Positions 25,677-35,080 are shown, counted from the stretch's first letter. The stretch: 64,000 bases of DNA from Arcanobacterium pinnipediorum (GCF_023973165.1 NZ_CP099547.1:558001-622000); one strand, 5' to 3'. Translations and numbers: made by a program. Notes: generated by a model not told the origin, from the letters alone.

Positions 25677-26861
25677 ATGTCTACGAAGACTGCTGAGGCT
25701 GTGTGTGTTGGCCATCCCGATAAGCTCTGCGACTTGATCGCCGATACCATCCTTGACGACATTCTCTACGAAGACCCCGCCGCACACGTCGCAGTAGAAG
25801 TCATGGCCTCTGGCCATCGGATCATCGTCACCGGCGAGATCACCACGGTCAAGCGGCCGCGTATTCGCCAGTCCGTGCGTTACGCGCTGGTGAAGGCGGG
25901 GTATGTGCCATGGAAGTTCCTCGTGTTCGTGTGGACACGCAGACAGTCCCCAGACATCAACGCCGGAGTATCGAAGTCGCTTGAAGCACGGTTCGGTGAT
26001 GACACCGAATTCGCACTCCAAGGAGCTGGCGATCAAGGCACTGTCTACGGTTACGCCACGAATGAGACGCGAGAGCGTTTGCCATTGCCGCTCGTGCTCT
26101 CACATGAGATCTGTGCCCGCCTCGATAAGGCTCGCAAGGACGGCACGATCACCGGCATCAAGTCCGACGGCAAAGCGCAGGTGAGTGTCCGCTACGACGA
26201 CGCCGGACAACCCGTAGCGATCGAAACCGTGGTGGTGTCCATCCAGCACGAGGTGGCGAAGGATTTGGACGAGCTCTTGGCTGAGGTGAAAACTCTCATC
26301 GTCGCACCCGCTTGCAAGCCGTATCTGCCGATTAGCGCTGACACGGACATCCTCGTCAACCCATCAGGATCGTTCACGATTGGCGGGCCGAAAGCTGACA
26401 CTGGACTCACGGGTCGCAAGCTGATGGTCGACACTTACGGCGGTCTTGCCCCACATGGCGGCGGTGCGTTTTCTGGCAAGGACGCCTCGAAGGTTGACCG
26501 GTCGGGTGCATACATGGCGCGCCTGATCGCAAAAACCATTGTTGATGCTCGCTTGGCTCGCGAGTGCCAAGTGGCGATTTCGTATGCGATTGGGAAGGCC
26601 GACCCGGTGGCTTTCACCGTCGATACGCTCGGCACGGGTGAGTATTCGGACGAGATCCTCACTAAGGCTGCTTCCGAGGTGTTCGCGCTTCGCCCCGGTG
26701 CGATTATTGATGCTCTTGGTCTGCGAGCACCCGGCTATATGCGCTACTCAACCTATGGGCACTTCGGCCATGCCAGGCTGTATTGGGAGAACTCGTTCGC
26801 TCACGTTGACGCGCTAGAGAAGGCGGTGACCAAGTATGCTTATGAAAACAATGCCGATTAG
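25677..26861 (+). CDS. metK: S-adenosylmethionine synthetase (prophage copy)
   Basis: About 394 residues from ATG 25677 (GTG 25665 is an alternative). GHPDKLCDLIADTILDDIL, GAGDQGTVYGYATNET, the phosphate-loop-like GGGAFSGKDASKVDRSGAYMAR (split here as GGGAFSGKD and KVDRSGAYMAR) and SYAIGKADPVA are present. Makes SAM from ATP and methionine. It overlaps the methyltransferase gene by 26 bp, so its SAM probably feeds that enzyme. Shorter N-terminal region than many housekeeping MetK, as in phage copies. Confidence 0.95.
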   Translation: MSTKTAEAVCVGHPDKLCDLIADTILDDILYEDPAAHVAVEVMASGHRIIVTGEITTVKRPRIRQSVRYALVKAGYVPWKFLVFVWTRRQSPDINAGVSKSLEARFGDDTEFALQGAGDQGTVYGYATNETRERLPLPLVLSHEICARLDKARKDGTITGIKSDGKAQVSVRYDDAGQPVAIETVVVSIQHEVAKDLDELLAEVKTLIVAPACKPYLPISADTDILVNPSGSFTIGGPKADTGLTGRKLMVDTYGGLAPHGGGAFSGKDASKVDRSGAYMARLIAKTIVDARLARECQVAISYAIGKADPVAFTVDTLGTGEYSDEILTKAASEVFALRPGAIIDALGLRAPGYMRYSTYGHFGHARLYWENSFAHVDALEKAVTKYAYENNAD

Positions 26862-28083
26862 TGAGCTGAAACCCGCTGACTACAACCCCCGCAAGGACCT
26901 GAAGCCCGGTGATGCCGAGTATGAGAAGCTCAAGCGTTCCCTGACCGAGTTCGGCTATGTTGAACCGGTCATTTGGAACCAGACGACTGGCCATGTCGTC
27001 GGCGGTCATCAACGTCTGAAGGTCCTCGAAAACCTTGGACACACGGACGTTGACGTGATTGTTGTTGAGTATGACGAGACGCGGGAGAAAGCCCTTAATA
27101 TCGCGTTGAACAAGATCAGCGGTGAATGGGACAACGACAAACTCGCGCTCCTTATTGCTGACCTTGACGCGAGTGATTTCGATGCGGAACTGACTGGTTT
27201 TGACGACGCCGAGATCGCCCAACTCATCGGCTCGTTGGACGAAGGCGAAGTCGAAGACGACGAGTTCGACCTCACCGCAGCGTTAGAAGCCGCCGCGTTT
27301 GTCCAACGCGGGGATGTGTGGACAGTAGGCCGCCACCGGTTGGTATGCGGCGACGCCACCTCACAAACCGATGTTGAACTGTTGATGGGTGGTAAGAAAG
27401 CCAACTTGGTGTTGACTGATCCGCCGTATAACGTCGCTTTTGAATCTGGTTCTGGCTTGTCGATTAAGAATGACAAGATGGCTGGCGATAAGTTCTACGA
27501 CTTCCTCCACGCAGCGTTAACTAACATGGCTGGGGTGTGTGAGAAAAGCGCATCCGCTTACGTGTTCCACGCTGACACTGAAGGGCTAAATTTCCGCCGC
27601 GCCTTCCTAGAGGCAGGCTTCTACCTGTCCGGATGTTGCATTTGGGTGAAAGACTCCCTTGTTCTCGGTCGATCTCCCTACCAGTGGCAACACGAGCCAG
27701 TTCTGTTTGGTTGGGTGAAAACGGGTAAGCATCGCTGGTATGCGGATCGGAAGCAGACGACGATCTGGAACTTCGCCAAACCCCGCAAAAACAGTGACCA
27801 TCCGACGTCCAAGCCCCTGGACTTGCTGGCGTATCCGATACAGAATTCGACGCAGGCGAATGCGATCGTGCTCGATACCTTCGCAGGCTCAGGATCGACA
27901 TTGATGGCGTGCGAGGCTGCCGACCGCATTGCCTACTGCATGGAGCTGGACGAGAAATATGCCTCCGTTATCCTCAGGCGGTATGCCGAACATACTGGGG
28001 ACGCGGCTGGGGTCACGTGTCTGCGAGGCGGTAAAGAGTATGCGTATTTGGATCTGGTGAAGGATGTCGAACGGGAGGGATGA
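26836..28083 (+). CDS. DNA methyltransferase with N-terminal ParB domain
   Basis: 415 residues. ParB/sulfiredoxin-like N terminus (1-110): ADYNPRKDLKPGD, GHVVGGHQRLKVLE. An acidic linker follows. The N6/N4 methyltransferase domain has DPPY (LVLTDPPYNVAF, about 197), QHEPVLFGW, HPTSKPLDLLAYPI and FAGSGSTLMACE, a beta-class order (catalytic DPPY first, SAM motif last). No restriction partner is nearby, so it may protect phage DNA or mark packaging sites. Confidence 0.95.
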   Translation: MLMKTMPISELKPADYNPRKDLKPGDAEYEKLKRSLTEFGYVEPVIWNQTTGHVVGGHQRLKVLENLGHTDVDVIVVEYDETREKALNIALNKISGEWDNDKLALLIADLDASDFDAELTGFDDAEIAQLIGSLDEGEVEDDEFDLTAALEAAAFVQRGDVWTVGRHRLVCGDATSQTDVELLMGGKKANLVLTDPPYNVAFESGSGLSIKNDKMAGDKFYDFLHAALTNMAGVCEKSASAYVFHADTEGLNFRRAFLEAGFYLSGCCIWVKDSLVLGRSPYQWQHEPVLFGWVKTGKHRWYADRKQTTIWNFAKPRKNSDHPTSKPLDLLAYPIQNSTQANAIVLDTFAGSGSTLMACEAADRIAYCMELDEKYASVILRRYAEHTGDAAGVTCLRGGKEYAYLDLVKDVEREG

Positions 28084-28112
28084 TCATCTCTCTTTTTCGT
28101 TGATATACAGGG

Positions 28113-28152
28113 CGAAAATGACTGGATAAGCGCCCACACCTATGGCTGTATG
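28113..28152 (+). promoter_or_regulatory. Promoter-like box, copy 1
   Basis: CGAAAATGACTGGATAAG followed by TGTATG exactly 21 bases after GACTGG. It shares TGGCTGTAT and ATGAGTAAACAAGA with copy 2 (28629) and the box plus spacing with copy 3 (48923). Lies upstream of the 28190 gene. A phage-specific promoter or activator site is inferred. Confidence 0.5.
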
Positions 28153-28189
28153 TTACATGAGTAAACAAGAACAGCTAGGGAGGATGGTC

Positions 28190-28477
28190 ATGCACAACGA
28201 GAAGACCACGATGGAACACCTGCAGATGGCAACCGACAGTTATGGCGCGGTGATCGCTTACGGGGACTTCGTCCTTGCCTCAGCATATAGGCATCTTGGC
28301 AAAGGCAAGACAGGTAATGATGCCCGCGTCTACAAGCTCGCCCAGCAGCCCATTCCCGGCTGGGGGCCTCAGGCGCGAGGCTTCATCGAATGCGAACTCG
28401 ATCTCGTCGCCGAAGCTAGCGAGCTGTTCGCTGATGCCGGACACGCCATCGCTTGGGCCCTGGACCACACCAACTAA
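28190..28477 (+). CDS. Phage protein, unknown
   Basis: 95 residues from ATG 28190 (GGGAGG six bases upstream; earlier ATGs at 28142 and 28184 lack spacing). Contains YGAVIAYGDFVLASAYRHLG and ECELDLVAEASELFADAGH, helical throughout. Preceded by promoter-like box copy 1. Unknown function in the packaging region. Confidence 0.6.
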   Translation: MHNEKTTMEHLQMATDSYGAVIAYGDFVLASAYRHLGKGKTGNDARVYKLAQQPIPGWGPQARGFIECELDLVAEASELFADAGHAIAWALDHTN

Positions 28478-28628
28478 CCAGCGCGTTCCGGCCACAACCG
28501 GCTAGGGCGCGGCTCTTTGAGTTTGACGCTCACGCACGAGCGGGGCATGTAACTTCGGTCTTGTTTGGCCCATGACAGCGCTTCGTGTGCCAGTGGCGAT
28601 TCACTGCTATTTTCCCTTGGTAATATGC

Positions 28629-28668
28629 CGAAAACGACTGGATAAGAGCGTCGCTTTATGGCTATATA
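28629..28668 (+). promoter_or_regulatory. Promoter-like box, copy 2
   Basis: CGAAAACGACTGGATAAG, then TATATA 21 bases after GACTGG, then ATGACTAAACAAGA. The whole 80-base block aligns with copy 1 up to the start codon region, so two adjacent genes share one duplicated upstream region. Confidence 0.5.
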
Positions 28669-28703
28669 TACATGACTAAACAAGACAATAATGGAGCAGG
28701 GTC

Positions 28704-29042
28704 ATGAACACGGTTACCAGTCACGACGAAGCCTCTGAGGCCTGGTTTTTCCTCACCGACATGATTCGGTTTTGTAACCACAACCTGGATTGGGCAGAAA
28801 GGCTGATCGCAGCCGGCGCACCTTTCAAGGCAGGCGACGCGGCCGAATACGCAGTTGACGCCTTCAACACGGCTCTCGAACAGCGCACCGCCCTCATCCA
28901 AGCCACGGGAGGCAACCTGACTCCAACCCAAGCAGATGCTTGCGAGCAAGCCCTGGCCTTGCAACACAAAGTCAGTGACCTTTGCGGGCGTCGCACACGC
29001 GCCTGCCAAACTGCTTACAAACACGGCAAGCAGGCCAAGTAA
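28704..29042 (+). CDS. Phage protein, unknown
   Basis: 112 residues, all-helical in appearance, with WAERLIAAGAPFKAGDAAEY and RTRACQTAYKHGKQ at the C terminus. GGAGCAGGG precedes ATG. It has the same duplicated upstream block as the 28190 gene, but the proteins themselves are not obviously similar. Ends by sharing one base with the next gene. Confidence 0.6.
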   Translation: MNTVTSHDEASEAWFFLTDMIRFCNHNLDWAERLIAAGAPFKAGDAAEYAVDAFNTALEQRTALIQATGGNLTPTQADACEQALALQHKVSDLCGRRTRACQTAYKHGKQAK

Positions 29043-29236
29043 TGAACAGCTTTGAACGCGACCGGAAAACCATCCGAGGCGGCGACACCATCGAGGTCAT
29101 GCGCCGCCGCAAGGCCGAGATCACTGTCCTGGAAGCGAAGCTCAGGCGAGAGAAAAACGGCTTCCGCGCATCCATCATTGCTTACCAGCTCAACCAGCGC
29201 CGGATGGAGTACCGGCTGCTCGACGAGCTGATCTAA
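29042..29236 (+). CDS. Small basic coiled-coil phage protein
   Basis: 64 residues, Arg/Lys/Glu rich (EVMRRRKAEITVLEAKLRRE, YQLNQRRMEYRLLDEL). Overlaps the previous stop by one base. Immediately before the large terminase, so perhaps a packaging accessory, but this is only positional. Confidence 0.6.
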   Translation: MNSFERDRKTIRGGDTIEVMRRRKAEITVLEAKLRREKNGFRASIIAYQLNQRRMEYRLLDELI

Positions 29237-29339
29237 ACCCCACACAGTGCCTGAACCTCCACGGTTTAGGCGCGCTGTGCTCTGACCACGCCTCAGCTTC
29301 TGGGGCTTTTCTTCTGGCAATCGAGAGGAGGCGACCTGC

Positions 29340-30944
29340 GTGAGAACGCTCACCGACTACACTCCCACCCGGTTTATGGCTGATGGTTCGCGCTATGACA
29401 AGCGCAAAGCCGACTATGCGGTCGCTTTCATTCAAGCTTTGAAGCATACGAAGGGCCGCTGGTCAGGTAAACCCTTCCGGCTCATTGATTGGCAAGAGCA
29501 GATCATCCGCGACCTGTTCGGCACCGTCAAAGAAGACGGCTACCGGCAATTCACCACCGCCTATGTCGAGATACCCAAGAAAATGGGCAAGTCCGAGCTC
29601 GCCGCAGCTGTCGCGCTGCTCTTGACGTGTGGGGATGGTGAAGAACGCGCTGAAGTCTACGGGTGTGCAGCAGACCGCCAGCAAGCATCCATCGTGTTCG
29701 AGGTGGCCGCAGACATGATCCGCATGAGCCCGGCACTATCGAAGCGCGTGAAGATCCTGGCCTCCCAGAAGCGCATCATTTACAAGCCCACCAACAGCTT
29801 CTACCAGGTACTCTCTGCTGAGGCGTATTCGAAGCACGGGTTCAACATCTCCGGCGTCGTCTTCGACGAACTCCACACCCAACCAGGCCGTGCCTTGTTC
29901 GACGTTATGACGAAAGGATCGGGCGACGCAAGAACCCAGCCACTGTATTTCCTGATCACAACTGCAGGCACCGACACGCACAGTATTTGTTATGAGCAGC
30001 ATGAGAAGGCCGAAGACATTCTCGCTGGCAAGAAGCATGACCCGACGTTCTACCCGGTGATTTATGGTGCCGACGCGCAAGATGACTGGACAGATGAGAA
30101 GGTGTGGCATAAGGCTAACCCGAGCTTAGGGATCACTGTCCCGATCGAGAAAGTCCGCCAAGCCTGCACGTCCGCGAGACAGAATCCGGCTGAAGAAAAC
30201 ACCTTCAGACAACTGCGTTTAAACCAGTGGGTCAAACAAAGCGTGCGGTGGATGCCCATGCACGTCTGGAACCAAAACTCAGCACCCGTTGATCTATCCG
30301 ACCTCGAGGGGCGAGTGTGTTACGGCGGGCTCGACCTTGCCTCCACAACGGATATCACCGCGTTCGTGCTCGTCTTCCCACCCCAAACCGGGGATGAACC
30401 GTATGTGATCGCGCCATGGTTTTGGATCCCGCAAGACAACCTCACACTCCGCGTCAACCGTGATCACGTGCCCTACGACCTGTGGCAACAGCAAGGCTTC
30501 TTGCAGACCACGGAAGGAAACGTCGTTCACTACGGCGCGATCGAAGCCTTCATCGAAGAACTAGGCACACGGTTCGATATTCGTGAGACTGCGTTCGACC
30601 GTTGGGGCGCTGTCCAAATGTCCCAAAACCTCGAAGGGCTCGGTTTCACGGTGGTTCCGTTCGGGCAGGGCTTCAAAGACATGAGCCCACCGTCAAAGGA
30701 GCTGATGAAGCTCGCGCTTGAAGGTCGGTTAGCTCATGGCGGGCACCCGGTATTGAGCTGGATGGTGGACAACATTCACGTCCGCCAAGATCCGGCAGGC
30801 AACATCAAGCCTGACAAGCAGAAATCGACCGAGAAGATCGACGGCGTGGTCGCCACGATCATGGCTCTCGACCGAGCAATTCGAAACGGCAGCGCACCCA
30901 CTTTGGGCAGTGTTTATGATGAGCGCGGGCTACTCGTACTCTAG
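29340..30944 (+). CDS. terL: Terminase large subunit
   Basis: 534 residues, GTG start after GAGAGGAGG. Walker A-like EIPKKMGKSELAAAVALLL (about 80), Walker B GVVFDELHTQPG (about 180), coupling motif FLITTAGTD, then the nuclease domain with GGLDLASTTDITAFVLVF (first Asp) and late acidic residues. Pumps DNA into HK97-type proheads and cuts it. Terminase_1 family. Confidence 0.95.
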   Translation: MRTLTDYTPTRFMADGSRYDKRKADYAVAFIQALKHTKGRWSGKPFRLIDWQEQIIRDLFGTVKEDGYRQFTTAYVEIPKKMGKSELAAAVALLLTCGDGEERAEVYGCAADRQQASIVFEVAADMIRMSPALSKRVKILASQKRIIYKPTNSFYQVLSAEAYSKHGFNISGVVFDELHTQPGRALFDVMTKGSGDARTQPLYFLITTAGTDTHSICYEQHEKAEDILAGKKHDPTFYPVIYGADAQDDWTDEKVWHKANPSLGITVPIEKVRQACTSARQNPAEENTFRQLRLNQWVKQSVRWMPMHVWNQNSAPVDLSDLEGRVCYGGLDLASTTDITAFVLVFPPQTGDEPYVIAPWFWIPQDNLTLRVNRDHVPYDLWQQQGFLQTTEGNVVHYGAIEAFIEELGTRFDIRETAFDRWGAVQMSQNLEGLGFTVVPFGQGFKDMSPPSKELMKLALEGRLAHGGHPVLSWMVDNIHVRQDPAGNIKPDKQKSTEKIDGVVATIMALDRAIRNGSAPTLGSVYDERGLLVL

Positions 30945-30946
30945 CG

Positions 30947-31270
30947 TTACTTTGCTCGTTTCTTGGGTTCGGGTAGCTCGGGCAGCATGGCTGTGATGGT
31001 TGCGGCGATCTTTTCGGGATTATCGGTATCGACGACAATCATGTCCTTCGCGCCGGGATACGGAGCCTCAAACGTGCTATCTGCACACAGGGCTTTGCTT
31101 GAGGGCGTGACTTTCAGCATGAAGCGGTTGTCGTAGATTCCGCCGAATAGGATGCCGTTGGCGTAGAGCAGGTATTCGCCCATCATCTTCCGACTCGACA
31201 CCTGATCGACTTCGGAAAGCAGATCAAGGACGTACTCCAAGTACGACTCGTCACTAGCTATGGCACACAC
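30947..31270 (-). CDS. TfoX N-terminal domain protein
   Basis: 107 residues: YLEYVLDLLSEVDQVSSRKM, then MGEYLLYANGILFGGIYDNR and FMLKVTPSSKAL, the TfoX/Sxy N-terminal fold. There is no C-terminal TfoX domain. The start is an atypical GTG; the family's usual first Met aligns with ATA (Ile4), suggesting a lost ATG. Minus strand between terminase and portal genes, convergent with terL, so a cargo insertion. Role unknown. Confidence 0.85.
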   Translation of the reverse strand: MCAIASDESYLEYVLDLLSEVDQVSSRKMMGEYLLYANGILFGGIYDNRFMLKVTPSSKALCADSTFEAPYPGAKDMIVVDTDNPEKIAATITAMLPELPEPKKRAK

Positions 31271-31316
31271 CTCTCATTCTCGTATTGCTTTGATTATCTC
31301 AGAAAGGTAAGCACAC

Positions 31317-32621
31317 ATGGGTTTCCTGAATTGGCTGCGTGGTGACACCACCCGCACCGCTGACGATCACGCGATCAGCTCTGGTTACAGCTTTTTCTTC
31401 GGGGCCACGAGCTCTGGTCGTCCGGTGACGGAACGCAGCGCGATGCAAATGACTGCGGTGTATTCGTGTGTGCGTATTTTGGCTGAGGCTATTGCGGGGT
31501 TGCCGTTGCATGTTTACCGTCAGGACGCGGATGGGTCGAAGGTGAAGGCACTGGATCATCCTTTGTATCGGCTTCTTCATGATGAGCCGAATCCGGAGAT
31601 GACGTCCTTCGTGTTCCGCGAAACCCTCATGACCCATTTGCTGCTGTGGGGTAATGCGTTTGCTCAGGTGATCCGTAACGGCCGCGACGACGTCATTGGA
31701 CTCTATCCGCTCATGCCAAACAGGATGACCGTCGGCCGTGACGAGCAAGGTCGCCTTTATTACGAGTATCAGCGCACGTGGGACGAACCATCCGGCAGAT
31801 TCGAAACCGTCACGCTGCAGGCTTGCGATGTGCTCCATATTCCGGGGCTCGGCTTTGATGGGCTGGTCGGATATAGCCCGATTGCGATGGCGAAGAACGC
31901 CATCGGCCTTGCTCAAGCGACCGAAGACTACGGGGCGAGCTTTTTTGCGAATGGTGCGGCTCCGGGTGGTGTGTTGGAGCATCCGGGCACGATCAAAGAC
32001 CCGGCGCGGGTTCGTGAGTCGTGGCAGTCCACGTTTGGCGGCGCGAAGAACGGGAACAAGATCGCGGTGCTCGAGGAGGGCATGAAGTACACGCCCATAT
32101 CCGTGTCCCCTGAGCAGGCACAATTTTTAGAGACGAGGAAGTTTCAGGTGGGCGAAATCGCCCGTATCTTCCGTATCCCACCGCACATGATCGGCGACCT
32201 CGAAAAGAGTTCTTTTTCCAACATTGAGCAGCAGTCGTTGGAGTTTGTGAAATACACGTTGGACCCGTGGGTGATCCGCTGGGAGCAAGCCATCACGAAA
32301 ACACTGCTGAGCGAGCGTGAGAAGCCGGGCGTGTATGTGAAGTTCAACCTCGAAGGCTTACTGCGAGGTGACTACAAGTCACGCATGGATGGGTATGCGG
32401 TGGCGAGACAGAACGGGTGGATGAGCGCCAACGATATCCGCGAATTAGAAAACCTCGACCGCATCAGCATCGAGGCAGGCGGAGACCTGTACTTGGTGAA
32501 TGGGAACATGCTCCCGCTCGGTCTCGCAGGGGCCTACGCGCAGACAACCGCATCTGAGCCGGAGTCTGAACTGGCCCAGGAACCTTCGAGTAACGAGCTT
32601 CCCCTAAGGAGGAGGATATGA
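31317..32621 (+). CDS. HK97-family portal protein
   Basis: 434 residues. RSAMQMTAVYSCVRILAEAI at the N terminus, LPLHVYRQ, LLHDEPNPEMTSFVFRETLM, LLLWGNAFAQVIRN, then the stem/crown with GEIARIFRIPPHMIGDLEKS and FSNIEQQSLEFVKYTL. Forms the dodecameric DNA gate. AAAGG lies upstream; the end overlaps the protease gene by four bases. Confidence 0.95.
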   Translation: MGFLNWLRGDTTRTADDHAISSGYSFFFGATSSGRPVTERSAMQMTAVYSCVRILAEAIAGLPLHVYRQDADGSKVKALDHPLYRLLHDEPNPEMTSFVFRETLMTHLLLWGNAFAQVIRNGRDDVIGLYPLMPNRMTVGRDEQGRLYYEYQRTWDEPSGRFETVTLQACDVLHIPGLGFDGLVGYSPIAMAKNAIGLAQATEDYGASFFANGAAPGGVLEHPGTIKDPARVRESWQSTFGGAKNGNKIAVLEEGMKYTPISVSPEQAQFLETRKFQVGEIARIFRIPPHMIGDLEKSSFSNIEQQSLEFVKYTLDPWVIRWEQAITKTLLSEREKPGVYVKFNLEGLLRGDYKSRMDGYAVARQNGWMSANDIRELENLDRISIEAGGDLYLVNGNMLPLGLAGAYAQTTASEPESELAQEPSSNELPLRRRI

Positions 32622-33493
32622 GACGTTTTTGGAACTGGCTCACACCCGAGCCACACAACGATAGCCCGGACGCAGGTAGTGTCCGGGTTTTGCGCATTCA
32701 CGGCACAATCGCCGAAGAATCCTGGTTCGACGACGACATCACCCCAGGTATCTTCGCATCAGAGCTGAACGCGGGTAGCGGGCCGGTGACAATCTGGCTC
32801 AACAGTCCCGGAGGGGACGTGGTTGCTGCGGCACAGATCTACAACATGCTCATCGACTACCCAGGAACAGTCACCGTCAACATTGACGGGATCGCCGCTA
32901 GTGCCGCGTCTGTGATCGCCATGGCCGCAAGCCGCGTGGCCATGAGCCCGGTGTCGATGCTCATGATTCACAACCCCGCGACGATGGCGGTCGGCGACAA
33001 GGACGAACTCGCCAAGGCGATGAGCATGCTTGATTCGGTCAAAGAATCAATCCTCAACGCCTACCAGGTCAAAACCAGAATGAGCCGGGCGAAGCTGTCC
33101 AAGCTCATGGACGCCGAAACCTGGATGGACGCGCGAGCCGCGATCGACATGGGCTTCGCCGACGAACTTCTCACAGGCCAACGCAACCCCATGTTTGCGG
33201 TCTCGCCTGAGAAGTCCGACGACCCGGACGATGACGAGGATGAGGTGGAGTCGCCCGATGAACCCGACGAAGACGACGACAAGCCGAAGCGCCCGCCGTT
33301 CCCGCCCAAGAACGAGGCCCTGGGTGTGGTGTTTTCACGCCGCGCCAGCGAGCAACGCCTCGTCGCGCATTTGACCGCCTCGTCGCCGCCGTCGAAGCCG
33401 GTGCGCCCACCACGCCCCACTGCTGGGCCCGCTGTGCCTGTTGGTCGGCGGGTTTGTGATTTGTACGCCGAATTGATCAATCAACCCCATTGA
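32618..33493 (+). CDS. ClpP-like prohead maturation protease
   Basis: 291 residues. ClpP fold with LNSPGGDVVAAAQIYNML, catalytic Ser in GIAASAASVIAMA (about 95), His in MLMIHNPATMAVGD (about 120), and the following Asp region. The C-terminal third is very acidic (DDPDDDEDEVESPDEPDEDDD segments) then basic, and may be a scaffold or delta-like part. Processes capsid during head maturation. Confidence 0.92.
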   Translation: MRRFWNWLTPEPHNDSPDAGSVRVLRIHGTIAEESWFDDDITPGIFASELNAGSGPVTIWLNSPGGDVVAAAQIYNMLIDYPGTVTVNIDGIAASAASVIAMAASRVAMSPVSMLMIHNPATMAVGDKDELAKAMSMLDSVKESILNAYQVKTRMSRAKLSKLMDAETWMDARAAIDMGFADELLTGQRNPMFAVSPEKSDDPDDDEDEVESPDEPDEDDDKPKRPPFPPKNEALGVVFSRRASEQRLVAHLTASSPPSKPVRPPRPTAGPAVPVGRRVCDLYAELINQPH

Positions 33494-33507
33494 AAGGACC
33501 AATACTC

Positions 33508-34737
33508 ATGACTACTTCACTTTCTGTTTCTGATCTTCGTACTAAGCGCTCCGATGTGTGGGAGCGTGCGAAGGCTTTCCTCGATGAGCGCCGCGACAGC
33601 GTTACTGGCTGTTTGTCGGCGGAAGACGATCAGGCTTACGCGAAGATGGAAGCCGAGATCGACCAGCTCACCAACGAGATCGCACGCTCGGATCGAGCTC
33701 TGCGCCGCGACGCTGATCTGGCCAAGGCAACCAATATGCCGCTGACATCCATGCCGGGAATCAACCCAGACAATGACGAGGTAAAGCCGTCTGCGCCGCG
33801 CGCGACCGCTGCTTACAAGCGGGCGTTTTGGGATGCGATGCGCCTGAACGTCTCGCCGATGGAGGTGCGCAACGCACTATCGGAAGGCGTCGATACTGAG
33901 GGCGGCTATCTGGTGCCCGACGAGTTCGAACGCACACTGATTTCTTCGCTTCAGGATCAGAACATCATGCGAGGCTTGGCGAAGGTTATCCAAACCACCT
34001 CGGGGGACCGCAAGATTCCGGTCGTCTCGACGCATGGAACTGCTGGGTGGCTTGATGAGGGCAAGCCCTATACCGAGTCGGATGAAGCGTTCACGCAGGT
34101 GACGCTGAGCGCGTTTAAGCTCGGCACCTTCCTCAAGATTTCAGAGGAACTCTTGAACGATGCTGCGTTCAATGTCGAGCAATACCTGGCGGCCGAGTTT
34201 GCTCGCCGTATCGGCGCTGCTGAAGAAGAAGCCTTCCTAGTCGGTGATGGTAAGAGCAAACCGACAGGTATCTTCAACGCCACTGGCGGCGGCCAGTCTG
34301 CTGTAACGACGGGCAAGGTGACGGATATTACGGCTGATGAGCTCATCGACCTGCACTACGGCTTGCGCGCCCCGTACCGCAAGAACGCGGTGTGGCTGAT
34401 GAACGACTCCACCGTGAAGACCGTGCGCAAGCTCAAGGACGGCAACGGCCAATACCTATGGCAGCCAGCCCTGACCGCCGGGACGCCTGATCTGGTTCTC
34501 GGCCGCCCAGTTCACACGTCCACATTCGTGCCTGAGATTAAGGCTGGGGCGTCGACGGTGGCGTTCGGTGACTTGTCGTATTACTGGATCGCCGACCGAC
34601 AGGGACGCTCCTTTAAGCGGCTCAACGAACTGTTCGCAACCACCGGACAGGTGGGCTTCCTGGCTTCCCAGCGCTTGGACGGAAAGCTCGTCTTGCCTGA
34701 AGCGGTCAAGCTGTTGACTCAGAAGACTGGAGCCTAA
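33508..34737 (+). CDS. HK97-family major capsid protein
   Basis: 409 residues from ATG 33508 (AAAGGA ten bases upstream). N-terminal ~100 residues form a coiled-coil delta/scaffold domain (LRTKRSDVWERAKAFLDERR), followed by the HK97 fold with GGYLVPDEFERTLI, KISEELLNDAAFNVEQYLAA, EEAFLVGDGKSKPTGIF and a C-terminal FLASQRLDGKLVLPEAVKLL. The delta domain is expected to be removed by the preceding protease. Confidence 0.95.
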   Translation: MTTSLSVSDLRTKRSDVWERAKAFLDERRDSVTGCLSAEDDQAYAKMEAEIDQLTNEIARSDRALRRDADLAKATNMPLTSMPGINPDNDEVKPSAPRATAAYKRAFWDAMRLNVSPMEVRNALSEGVDTEGGYLVPDEFERTLISSLQDQNIMRGLAKVIQTTSGDRKIPVVSTHGTAGWLDEGKPYTESDEAFTQVTLSAFKLGTFLKISEELLNDAAFNVEQYLAAEFARRIGAAEEEAFLVGDGKSKPTGIFNATGGGQSAVTTGKVTDITADELIDLHYGLRAPYRKNAVWLMNDSTVKTVRKLKDGNGQYLWQPALTAGTPDLVLGRPVHTSTFVPEIKAGASTVAFGDLSYYWIADRQGRSFKRLNELFATTGQVGFLASQRLDGKLVLPEAVKLLTQKTGA

Positions 34738-34760
34738 CCATGGAGAGGAGGTGACCGCAC

Positions 34761-35078
34761 GTGACCACGGTTGATTTGGTTGCGCAGGTGAAGGCGAACC
34801 TGCTTATCACCTTCGATGACGACGACACACTGATTGGTGCCCTAGTCAATGCGGCCACCTCCTACGCCTGTTCCTTCCAGCACCTGCCCGAAAACCACTA
34901 CGAAACGCGCGAGATGAGCGGGGCGACTCGGCAGGGCATTGTCATGCTCGCTTCTCATTTCTATGAGTCGCGTGATGGTTCCACGGCAGGATTTTGGGCT
35001 GATAAACCGGATGCTGCGCGGGCGGTATGGAATGCGGTGAACAACCTGCTACGCCTAGACAGGGAGTGGAAGGTGTAA
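34761..35078 (+). CDS. Head-tail connector (gp6-like)
   Basis: 105 residues, GTG start after GAGAGGAGG. VKANLLITFDDDDTLIGALV and the helix GIVMLASHFYESRDGS are typical of gp6/gp15-type adaptor proteins that bind the portal. The next genes follow adaptor order. Confidence 0.85.
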   Translation: MTTVDLVAQVKANLLITFDDDDTLIGALVNAATSYACSFQHLPENHYETREMSGATRQGIVMLASHFYESRDGSTAGFWADKPDAARAVWNAVNNLLRLDREWKV

Positions 35079-35080
35079 AC

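Noticed and set aside
25002-26036. 344-codon minus-strand frame
   Set aside because: Spans terS, a terminator and the metK start on the other strand, with no domain of its own.
31299-32123. 274-codon minus-strand frame
   Set aside because: Shadow of the portal gene.
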